DNA of 64,000 bases, from positions 1,046,103 to 1,110,102 of the forward strand of contig CP070671.1 in assembly GCA_020351875.1 (NCBI GenBank), given 5' to 3'. Both the position numbers and the translations under genes were made by a program. The notes below the pieces were generated by a model. That model was not told the DNA's origin and did no database searches. It worked only from the letters and a program-made list of their open reading frames with translations. This DNA is from Chromatiales bacterium (lineage in GTDB: Bacteria; Pseudomonadota; Gammaproteobacteria; Steroidobacterales; GCA-2729495). Below are positions 27,659 through 34,445 of the stretch, in pieces. The stretch's first letter is position 1. Every line of letters begins with the position of its first letter.

Positions 27659-27758
27659 GTAGGAGCGGCTTCAGCCGCGATCTTCCTAAAATGCGTCACC
27701 CTTCGTTTGCCGGAGGGTGGCGGACTAGAGCCAGGATCGCGGCTGAAGCCGCTCCTAC
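27659..27758. repeat. REP palindrome pair (BIME-like)
   Basis: A 24-bp sequence, GTAGGAGCGGCTTCAGCCGC plus GATC (27659-27682), is matched by its exact reverse complement at 27735-27758, with 52 bases between. Each copy also contains the internal GCGGCTtcAGCCGC palindrome. This is the REP family common in Pseudomonas and Xanthomonadales. The pair lies between the converging ends of dctM and the DUF123 gene, a usual REP position, and could act as a transcript-end structure. No REP-associated transposase (RAYT) is in the window. Confidence 0.9.
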
Positions 27759-28198
27759 TAGAGCCTTTGAAGGGCGCCATCCCCTGGTTTGCGGCGGCCC
27801 AGCCGCCGGCGAAATGCATCGAAAGACGGCGCGCTTGCCGCGTGGTACAAGTGCGACCCGCAACGACAGTCGCTGCAGCCGAAACCCGGCACCGGCTGCA
27901 GACCCCGGCCCCTGGCCAGCGCCGCGGCCCAGTCGTGTTCACGCGATGACTGCTGCACCTGGTACCACACGGCGACAGGGCGGCTCACCGCGCGCAGGTA
28001 GTCCACGTGCCAGTGGGGCCGTCCCCGGCCCGACCAGTGGCGCTCCACGCGCGCCCGCAAGCCACCGGCACCGAAGGCGCTGCCCACGTAAACATAGAAG
28101 CCGGGAGCCAGGCTCAAACGGCCCAGCCGGCCCACGTCGATGTGCGTGGGCCTCGTCAACTGCAGCACCAGCGCGTAAGTTCCCGGCGATCCGGGCAA
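27758..28198 (-). CDS. DUF123 domain protein (GIY-YIG-like)
   Basis: This 146-residue protein carries GTYALVLQLTRP, RLGRLSLAPGFYVYVGSAFGAGGLRARVERH and PHWHVDYLRAVSRPVAVW. The FGCSDCRCGSHLYH block lies near the C-terminus. This pattern defines DUF123 proteins, distant relatives of the GIY-YIG nuclease fold that also occur fused to endonuclease III. The start is a TTG at 28198. The stop codon abuts the REP element, and the last dozen residues may derive from REP-flanking sequence. The function is unproven. Confidence 0.8.
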   Translation of the reverse strand: MPGSPGTYALVLQLTRPTHIDVGRLGRLSLAPGFYVYVGSAFGAGGLRARVERHWSGRGRPHWHVDYLRAVSRPVAVWYQVQQSSREHDWAAALARGRGLQPVPGFGCSDCRCGSHLYHAASAPSFDAFRRRLGRRKPGDGALQRL

Positions 28199-28246
28199 AC
28201 GATGACCCAGGGAACTGGTACTGATGCCCTGCGACCTGGCCAGCAG

Positions 28247-28528
28247 CTACTCGCTCACATTCACACCGCGCCAGAACGCCACGCGGCCAGTGATTTCGCT
28301 GGCCGCCGCCTTCGGCTCCGGGTAGTACCAGGCCGCGTCGGCGTTACGCTCGCCGTCCACGACCACGTGATAATAGTGAGCCGTTCCCTTCCACGGACAT
28401 TTCGTGGTCTTGTCGCTGCTCTCGATGAACTCCGTCTGCAGCGAGTCGACGGGGAAATAGTGATTGCCTTCCACCACCACCGTGTCGTCGCTCTCCGCGA
28501 TCACCGTGTCTTTCCAGACTGCTTTCAT
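28247..28528 (-). CDS. DUF427 domain protein
   Basis: This 93-residue protein begins MKAVWKDTVIAESDDTVVVEGNHYFP and continues KTTKCPWKGTAHYYHVVVDG, AAWYYPEPKAAASEITGRVAFW, the complete DUF427 signature. ATG 28528 has a strong GGAGGA ribosome-binding site; the longer frame has no family similarity. It is likely a small cytosolic beta-rich protein. Its biochemical role is not established. Confidence 0.88.
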   Translation of the reverse strand: MKAVWKDTVIAESDDTVVVEGNHYFPVDSLQTEFIESSDKTTKCPWKGTAHYYHVVVDGERNADAAWYYPEPKAAASEITGRVAFWRGVNVSE

Positions 28529-28675
28529 TGTCGTCCTCCGCGGGTCAGCCTTCACCGGCGACCGCATCATGATGCACCACGCCAGGGATTTCGACTGGCG
28601 GACGAATCGGGATTCCGAGCGCGGCAATCAGGCCGTTTCACGGTATAAGGCCCGCCCCGGGTCAGAGAACGAGCC

Positions 28676-28987
28676 ATGCACCTGTATATCGGCGTCCGCC
28701 TGCGGCAGCTGGCTGCGGATTGCTGGGAGGCGGAGGCGCCGGACTTGCCGGCATCCCGCACGACCGGCCATTCGTCCGGCGAAGCGCTGGCCAGGGTGCG
28801 GCTGGCGCTGGAAGGGCTGATCGCGGAGCGGCTTGGCCGGGGTGACAAGCTGCCGGAGCCCCGTTCCCTGCAGCAGCTGCAGGCCGGCGACGATGGGCCC
28901 GGCGACTACTACGAAATCCACATCAACCTGCGCCATCTCGATGCGGTGGCCCGGCACCAGGACGGCCGCTGGAACCCCGCTCGCTGA
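28676..28987 (+). CDS. HicB-like orphan protein
   Basis: This 103-residue protein begins MHLYIGVRLRQLAADCWEAEAPDLPASRTTGHSSGEALARVRLALEGLI. It resembles the partial RNase H fold of HicB antitoxins (strand, pdlpG.t.G.s..EA, helix). The C-terminal part DYYEIHINLRHLDAVARHQ is unlike a DNA-binding domain. No HicA toxin is adjacent on either side, so it is either an orphan or a different small family. It is convergent with the rhombotarget lipoprotein gene, with 9 bases between. Confidence 0.5.
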   Translation: MHLYIGVRLRQLAADCWEAEAPDLPASRTTGHSSGEALARVRLALEGLIAERLGRGDKLPEPRSLQQLQAGDDGPGDYYEIHINLRHLDAVARHQDGRWNPAR

Positions 28988-28996
28988 ACCGGTCCC

Positions 28997-29896
28997 TCAT
29001 GACCTGGCAGCCGCGGCTCGCCGGCTGGTGGCGGCGCCTGCCAACAACAACAGCAACAGCAATTCGCAGCCCAGGCTGCCGACGCCGCCGCCACGACTGC
29101 CTTCTTGCCACTGCACGTCGGCGAGCTGTGGTTCCTCTTCCAGGCGATCTTCGAACCGGGTCAATTCCGTCGACAGGTTACTGGTCATATCACCCATCGC
29201 TGCGGCGAAACCACCCGTTCGATCTTCGCGCATCTGCTCCATGCTTTGCACCGCAGTCGTCTGCGACTGCCGCTTGTCTGTGCCGGGAGCCCGGAACAGC
29301 AATGTACCGGTTCGCACGTCGAATACGGCCGTATCCACGAAGGTCTGCACTTCATTTTCCGTCGCCGGTATGAAGTACGCACCGACGATGGTCCAGTAAA
29401 GAATTGAGGCCTGCGTGTCGTCGGTGGCGACCACCTGATCATAGGAAACCAGGGCCATCACATCGACGCCATACAGACGTGCGACCTGTTGCATCCCCGA
29501 CAACCCGCTATTGGCGCTCAGGTAGGTCTCGGGAATGACCTCGATATGCTGGATGTATTCCCGATCAATGAAGGCTGATCGCACTTCATTCAGCAGTTCG
29601 GTCTTGGTCGCCTCGGAGAGCACCTGTGAACTGGCGGACGCGGCTGGCACGAAAGCAATGCCCACTCGCAGCGGCAATTCGAGCCGGGGCGTCCCGGGCT
29701 CGAGCTCGGCGGGCTTTTCACCCTTCGGATACAGGTAATCCACCAGGCTGCTTGATACGCCTTGTCTCGTTTCGGCCTGCCCGGGGTTACCGAACATCCA
29801 GCTGCAGCCGCCAGCGGCGAACAGGCAGGCGAACAGGCAGGCGAACAGTGTGATGCGATATATCCCGGACACGGCTTTCTCCCTGGCGCTGGTCAT
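28997..29896 (-). CDS. Rhombotarget-type lipoprotein with GlyGly-CTERM-like tail
   Basis: This 299-residue protein has a lipoprotein signal with lipobox FAAGGC (cysteine near residue 31). The periplasmic domain includes LRVGIAFVPAA, LYGVDVMALVSYDQV and DTAVFDVRTGTLLFRAPGTD. The C-terminus is GGGVGSLGCELLLLLLLAGA with a basic RRAAAARS end. That tail fits the GlyGly-CTERM signal cut by rhombosortase, and the whole fits the rhombotarget lipoprotein family. No rhombosortase gene is in the window. ATG 29896 is used. The signal h-region carries a 12-base tandem repeat giving LFAC-LFAC-LFA. Confidence 0.78.
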   Translation of the reverse strand: MTSAREKAVSGIYRITLFACLFACLFAAGGCSWMFGNPGQAETRQGVSSSLVDYLYPKGEKPAELEPGTPRLELPLRVGIAFVPAASASSQVLSEATKTELLNEVRSAFIDREYIQHIEVIPETYLSANSGLSGMQQVARLYGVDVMALVSYDQVVATDDTQASILYWTIVGAYFIPATENEVQTFVDTAVFDVRTGTLLFRAPGTDKRQSQTTAVQSMEQMREDRTGGFAAAMGDMTSNLSTELTRFEDRLEEEPQLADVQWQEGSRGGGVGSLGCELLLLLLLAGAATSRRAAAARS

Positions 29897-29927
29897 CGAC
29901 AGCTTAACCGAGTTGCGCGCAAACAGA

Positions 29928-30326
29928 TCACCGCAGCTCGCTTCGGTCACGCCACAGCAGCGCGAGGACCAGCGCACCAAAAATCGTGTAGACCGCGCCG
30001 AATACCCACGGCGGGAAGTCGTAGTACAGCAGTCGCGCCAGCCAGTACTGGATGAAGCTCGTGTCGTAGCCGGCCAGCCCGGCCCGGCGGCGCAGTTCAT
30101 TTTCCCAGATGGTCAGCGGGCACAGGCGGCCCAGCCACACCTGCGCGACCACGATACCGATGGCCGCCAGGTGCAACCACCGGAACCAGCGCGAGTAGAT
30201 CCAGCGCCACCGGAAAACCGGACCGACCAGGATCAGCAGGAAGCCAACCACCACGAACCCGACGAAGCTGGTGTGCACGACCAGCACCGTGTCGGCAAGG
30301 AACCGGTAAAGGCTCGGGCTGGCCAC
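29928..30326 (-). CDS. DUF2784 membrane protein
   Basis: This 132-residue protein has four hydrophobic segments. Its blocks are LADTVLVVHTSFVGFVVVGFLLILVG, WFRWLHLAAIGIVVAQVWLGRLCPLTIWENELRRRAG and DTSFIQYWLARLLYYDFPPWVF. This is the DUF2784 pattern. The start codon is GTG 30326 since no ATG is available in frame. It lies 31 bases upstream of the rhombotarget gene on the same strand. The function is unknown. Confidence 0.85.
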   Translation of the reverse strand: MASPSLYRFLADTVLVVHTSFVGFVVVGFLLILVGPVFRWRWIYSRWFRWLHLAAIGIVVAQVWLGRLCPLTIWENELRRRAGLAGYDTSFIQYWLARLLYYDFPPWVFGAVYTIFGALVLALLWRDRSELR

Positions 30327-30353
30327 GTCGAGCAGCGTGCGCGGTTCAGGCCG

Positions 30354-30842
30354 TCAGCATTCCAGGCCGAGACGCTCGTGCCACGCGGCGATGGATTCGA
30401 GCGGGTAGCCGGGGAACTGCTTGTCCTGCGGGTCGGCGTGCAGCGGCACCCAGTTTGCCTTCGAGTCGAGCAGCAGGTGAGTGCGTTCCGGGGGCACCGG
30501 CAAATCGGTGTCGATGGCGGATGCGAAGGGATGCACCAGCTCCGGCCATTGCGGGTCCCAGACCCATAGCGCGCTGCCGCACCGGCTGCAGAAGCGACGC
30601 TCACCGCGGCTCTCGCGCGTGTCCCCGGTATCCGGGTCGCGCAGAAGCGCATGGTAGACAGCGATGTGCTCCTCGCCGGTGATGTCCATTGTCCGGTGGT
30701 CGCCGCTCAGGTTGATCGCGTAGCCCCCGCCGCCGGCCGTCTTGCGGCAAATCGAGCAGTAACAGAGATTGAAGGGATAGGGGTGCTTCGACTGCAGCGT
30801 GAACTTCACCGCCCCGCAATGACATGAGCCTTTGAGTTCCAT
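30354..30842 (-). CDS. GFA/CENP-V family zinc protein
   Basis: This 162-residue protein has the zinc-binding cysteine sets GSCHCGAVKF, LCYCSICRKTAGG and RRFCSRCGSALW, typical of the glutathione-dependent formaldehyde-activating (GFA) family. Most members have no proven reaction, so formaldehyde detoxification is only a possibility. ATG 30842 (MELKGSCHCGAV) is the family start; the longer frame adds an unrelated extension. Confidence 0.88.
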   Translation of the reverse strand: MELKGSCHCGAVKFTLQSKHPYPFNLCYCSICRKTAGGGGYAINLSGDHRTMDITGEEHIAVYHALLRDPDTGDTRESRGERRFCSRCGSALWVWDPQWPELVHPFASAIDTDLPVPPERTHLLLDSKANWVPLHADPQDKQFPGYPLESIAAWHERLGLEC

Positions 30843-31184
30843 GATGACTGTCTCCGAATTCGGGAGCGATACGACTATTCCAGCGCTTCGTAGCGGGTCC
30901 ACTGGAAACGGGGTGTGCAGAAGGGTAACGAATCTCTGCGTTTTCCATGGGGCCCTCCTGGGGTGTCAACGGGGCGTTGGAAACTCCACCCAGCCCGGTG
31001 GGGCATTGGCCGGGTTGCGCACCCTGTTGTGCGCGTCGGTCCTGTCCGTCGCTGCCGACGGCTGAATTAGCCCGAGCAGGAAAAGAAACAAAAAGAAACT
31101 GCGTGTGCGCAAACCCGTTACCGTCGCGATCGGCGATGGCTGGATTATAAGCGGGCGTTGTCGCTAACCGCAGACTATTGCGCT
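30843..31184. other. Intergenic region, no recognised gene
   Basis: This stretch of about 340 bases separates the GFA gene from a small hypothetical gene. It contains a purine-rich run (gaaaagaaacaaaaagaaac, near 31079-31098). No convincing ORF, RNA gene or terminator was seen. It may hold the promoter of the GFA gene near 30850-30950. Confidence 0.4.
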
Positions 31185-31406
31185 TCAGTTGCCCTCGTGC
31201 AGGCGGCGTGCGAACCCGCGCAAGGTCGCAATGCGCTGTTGCTGATCCCGGAATTGCCGGCGGCCATTCTCGTCACGTGGGTCGGGCAGTTCGCCGCGCA
31301 GACGCCGCTGCCAGAGGCGCTCTTCCCAGTCGCTGACCGACTGGCGGTTCTTGTACGCAATGTGATCCAGGCCCTTGCGGGGTCCCCTATACGTCGCGTC
31401 GTCCAT
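31185..31406 (-). CDS. Small hypothetical protein
   Basis: This 73-residue, highly charged protein begins MDDATYRGPRKGLDHIAYK and continues SDWEERLWQRRLRGELPDPRDENGRR. It is soluble, with no signal peptide or membrane helix, and rich in arginine. An AGAGCAGG-like ribosome-binding site precedes the ATG. I do not recognise a family. The amino-acid make-up looks like a real protein rather than a GC-driven shadow, and no competing gene lies on the other strand. Confidence 0.45.
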   Translation of the reverse strand: MDDATYRGPRKGLDHIAYKNRQSVSDWEERLWQRRLRGELPDPRDENGRRQFRDQQQRIATLRGFARRLHEGN

Positions 31407-31559
31407 GACCTGCTCTTCTTTTTGTTCAACGACAACACAATTCTAGGCACCGGAGAGCGCAAGATCACCCGGCCGGCCGGCACGCCCGAACCTCTCTTGG
31501 TTATGCGGTTTTTAACCGCTGCATTATGGGTTTATGTCAGGCTGGACGGACGCCCTTCG

Positions 31560-31814
31560 TCACGCGTCCGAAGCCTTGCCCAACAGCGCGAGCTTGCCCG
31601 CGCGAGGTAACCGCTTGATGGCCAGTTCCCGTCGCAGGGCAGCCCCCCGGTCCACCGCACCTTCCTGGTAGACCAGTTCCACCGGCAGCCGCGAACGCGT
31701 GTAACGGGCGCCCTTGCCGAGATTGTGCTGCCCGACGCGGCCCGGCACGTCCCTGGCCACACCCGTGTACAGCGACTCGTCAGCGCAGCGAACGATGTAG
31801 ACGAACCATTCCAT
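31560..31814 (-). CDS. GIY-YIG nuclease family protein
   Basis: This 84-residue protein begins MEWFVYIVRCADESLYTGVARD, a FVYIV...LYTGV motif standing for GIY-YIG, and continues VGQHNLGKGARYTRSRLPVELVYQEG and ALRREL.IKRL, as in YhbQ/UPF0213-type single-domain members. ATG 31814 is used, as the conserved motif begins at once. Possible DNA nuclease activity is inferred from family only. Confidence 0.88.
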   Translation of the reverse strand: MEWFVYIVRCADESLYTGVARDVPGRVGQHNLGKGARYTRSRLPVELVYQEGAVDRGAALRRELAIKRLPRAGKLALLGKASDA

Positions 31815-31834
31815 GAGTGACTCGCAAATGCGCG

Positions 31835-32620
31835 CTACCGCGTGCCGGTTGGGGCCAGGAAATCCTGCAGGCTGCGCGCATAGCTGGGCCACAAATGCAC
31901 GGTGTTGTGATCCGCACCGTCGATCACCTCGACCGTGACCTGCTGCGACGGGAAGGCCTCGACCAACGCATCCGAATGGTGCCGGAGTATCACGCCATCC
32001 TGCTCGGCCACCAGCACCAGCACGGGCGCATCGACTTTCGGCGCCAGGCTGACTGAATCGAACCGGTCCCGAAGCAGCCAGCCGGCCGGAAAGATCGGCA
32101 TCACGCGCTGTGCTACGCGCGCCGCGCTGTCGAAGGGCGTCACCAGCACCAGCCGCGCCACATCCCGCGCAGCCGCCAGGTGCATGGCCACGGCACTGCC
32201 CAGGCTGCGGCCGACCACCACAATGCTCTCGTACTGCCTCGCCAGGGCGTCGTAGACATTCACTGCGTCTTCGAACAGCGCGGACTCGGAAGGGCTGCCG
32301 GAGCTACCGCCGTAGCCGCGATAGTTCACGAAATAAACCGTGAAGCCCGGCAGCCAGCCAGCATAGTCAGAGATGTTCTTCGACACGTCCTCGGCATTAC
32401 CGCCGAAGTAGATAATGGCGCGGCGGCCCGTGCCTGCCAGCCGCCAGATCTTCAGTTTCTCGCCGGCGCTGGGCAACCAGACGGGGTCGGCCGGTGCCTG
32501 CGTGACCTCGGCGCGCGGAAAATAGATCAGGCGTCGCTGGCCTGCGTACAACAATACACAGGCACCGAGATAAACCAGTAGCGCAATGCTCAGACCGGAC
32601 ATGAGCGTTCGTTTCGGCAT
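31835..32620 (-). CDS. Membrane-anchored alpha/beta hydrolase
   Basis: This 261-residue protein has one N-terminal helix (LSIALLVYLGACVLLYAGQRRLIYFP). The hydrolase fold carries IIYFGGNAEDVSKNI and FVNYRGYGGSSGSPSE, the nucleophile elbow VVGRSLGSAVAMHLA (serine in GRSLGS), LVLVAEQDGVI with the acid, and DGADHNTVHL with the histidine. It resembles the BEM46/ABHD13-like family. The substrate is unknown. The active domain probably faces the periplasm. Confidence 0.85.
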   Translation of the reverse strand: MPKRTLMSGLSIALLVYLGACVLLYAGQRRLIYFPRAEVTQAPADPVWLPSAGEKLKIWRLAGTGRRAIIYFGGNAEDVSKNISDYAGWLPGFTVYFVNYRGYGGSSGSPSESALFEDAVNVYDALARQYESIVVVGRSLGSAVAMHLAAARDVARLVLVTPFDSAARVAQRVMPIFPAGWLLRDRFDSVSLAPKVDAPVLVLVAEQDGVILRHHSDALVEAFPSQQVTVEVIDGADHNTVHLWPSYARSLQDFLAPTGTR

Positions 32621-32690
32621 ACCGCGCCTAGCTTCGCCGGATTGACGTCAATGCGCAAAGGCCGCTGCACCATCCTTTTCAACGGGCCAT

Positions 32691-33176
32691 TCATTTGTCG
32701 GGCCGGTCCGGATACCAGGGCGTTGCGCGCGGCAGCCAGCGATTCACCGCCGCCGAATAGGGCGCCCAGTCGGCGCCGAACTTCCGCGCCAGCCAGAGCT
32801 CCTCGTTGCGGGTGACCCGCAGGTGAAACAGGCTGGCCACGACCAGCGTATACACGAGCAGGACCCACGAAGCACCAAGCAGACACCAGCCTGCCAGAAC
32901 GGTAATCACGCTCACGTACATGGGATTACGCACGAATCGGTACAGGCCGGTAACGACCAGTTTCTTCGGCGGACTCCACGGCGCCAGCGTCCCCTTGCCG
33001 ATCACGTAGAAATCGCGCACACACCAGAACAACAGCATGACACCGACTGCAATCACGACATAACCGGCGGCGAAGCCTGCCGACCGCCACGGGTCGAAGC
33101 TGAAGAGCACCGCCGGGATGACGCCGGCAACCATCCCCGGTAACACGAGAAACGCCAGTAGTGCGCGCGCAAACAT
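32691..33176 (-). CDS. Isoprenylcysteine methyltransferase (ICMT)-like membrane protein
   Basis: This 161-residue protein has four to five hydrophobic helices. VVTGLYRFVRNPMYVSVITVLAGW (the RNPMY signature) is followed by LRVTRNEELWLARKFGADWAPYSAAVNRWLP, the pattern of the ICMT/phospholipid methyltransferase family. In bacteria these proteins rarely have known substrates. ATG 33176 is preferred; a GTG at 33233 would add an unconserved 19-residue stretch. Confidence 0.85.
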   Translation of the reverse strand: MFARALLAFLVLPGMVAGVIPAVLFSFDPWRSAGFAAGYVVIAVGVMLLFWCVRDFYVIGKGTLAPWSPPKKLVVTGLYRFVRNPMYVSVITVLAGWCLLGASWVLLVYTLVVASLFHLRVTRNEELWLARKFGADWAPYSAAVNRWLPRATPWYPDRPDK

Positions 33177-33357
33177 TCCTTCGCTTTCCGGAGCCGTGCT
33201 GGCCCGGTGAGGATGACCAAGGTCGATTTTCACCGATTAGCGCCGGAACCGGTAGCGGCCTTGGTGGACGGTCAGCTCGCAGCGCATACTCCCGCTCAAA
33301 GGGCCTGCTGTCTGCGCGGCGGCAAGGCTGCATCCAACCTCGAAACGGTGTCTGCGT

Positions 33358-34440
33358 ATGCATGTCAGAAAGCCCCGGTACCTCGCCTGGATTGCGCTGC
33401 CGGCCGTCATCGCGCTGCCGCATGCCATGAACGGCTGCGCGGTAGCGGTCAACGAGCCGGTCGCGCAGTCATTCGACAGCGCCGTATTCGAGACGGGCAG
33501 CACCGGCACCTACGTGCGTATCGTCGACGTCGGTTCTGCGCTGTGCGTCGTTACCGCAACGCGGGATGGCCGGCACTTCGTGTACGACGCCGGGGGCATC
33601 GACCAGGCCTGCCTGAAGGCCGTTCGGGAAATCGTCGGCGGCGACAGCATCGACCTGCTGGTGATCAGCCACAGTGACGGCGAACACATGCAGGACGTGC
33701 CAGAGCTTCTCGATAAATTCACCGTGGGGGAGATCTGGTGGACAGAGTACCGGCGGCCGCAGTTGAGCTACCGCCGGGTCGTGCGCGCGATCGCGGCTGC
33801 GGAGCAGGCGGGCGCGCGCGTCCGCAGTCTGCGAACTGAACCGCTGAGCCCCGGCGACAGGTTTCGGCTCGGTGACGCGAGCGTCACTTTCGTTGCCGGT
33901 GGCGCGCTATGGCGGGGCAACGAAGAGCTGGACGAGGAGACGCTGGCGAAGGCGGTCAGCCTCGTCGTGCGGCTGGACTACGGCGACTCGTCGCTGCTGC
34001 TGACTGGCGACACGATCGGCCGCCTGGCTTCGTGGCCCGATGACCAGTGTGGCTACGCGGAAGCCGAGATGGTCAAGACCCAGGCGCAGGCACTGGCCGT
34101 GAACGTGATGCTGGCGCCCAATCACGGGGCCAACACGGCGGGCTCACGCTGCCTGGTGGAGGCCGTTGGACCTGACTGGGTCATCTTCACGGCCGGCCAT
34201 GGCAAGGGTAATCCTGACGCGCGGGCCGTGCAGAGGTACCTGCAGGCCGGCCTGCCCGCAGACCGATTGCTCAGAACCGATCGCAGCGACGATGAAGGCG
34301 GCGGCGAGTGGCCGTCCGGCGTGTCGAGCGGTTGCCATGACCAGCCCGGCGATGACGATATCGAGATCCTGATGCCGGACCGGGGGCCGCCCGTGGTTCG
34401 CTACCTACGTGCGAACGATGTCTGCGTGATCATGAAATAG
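33358..34440 (+). CDS. Exported metallo-beta-lactamase-fold protein, ComEC-like
   Basis: This 360-residue protein has an N-terminal export signal (YLAWIALPAVIALPHAMNGCA). The MBL fold carries VRIVDVGSALCVV, FVYDAGG, LLVISHSDGEHMQDVPELL, SLVVRLDYGDSSLLLTGDT, MLAPNHGAN and WVIFTAGHGKGNP. These match the extracellular nuclease-like domain of ComEC. The usual HxDxDH metal motif reads HSDGEH, with glutamate at the second acidic position. There is no competence membrane domain. The substrate is unknown; nucleic acid or another phosphodiester is possible. Confidence 0.78.
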   Translation: MHVRKPRYLAWIALPAVIALPHAMNGCAVAVNEPVAQSFDSAVFETGSTGTYVRIVDVGSALCVVTATRDGRHFVYDAGGIDQACLKAVREIVGGDSIDLLVISHSDGEHMQDVPELLDKFTVGEIWWTEYRRPQLSYRRVVRAIAAAEQAGARVRSLRTEPLSPGDRFRLGDASVTFVAGGALWRGNEELDEETLAKAVSLVVRLDYGDSSLLLTGDTIGRLASWPDDQCGYAEAEMVKTQAQALAVNVMLAPNHGANTAGSRCLVEAVGPDWVIFTAGHGKGNPDARAVQRYLQAGLPADRLLRTDRSDDEGGGEWPSGVSSGCHDQPGDDDIEILMPDRGPPVVRYLRANDVCVIMK

Positions 34441-34445
34441 CGAGA

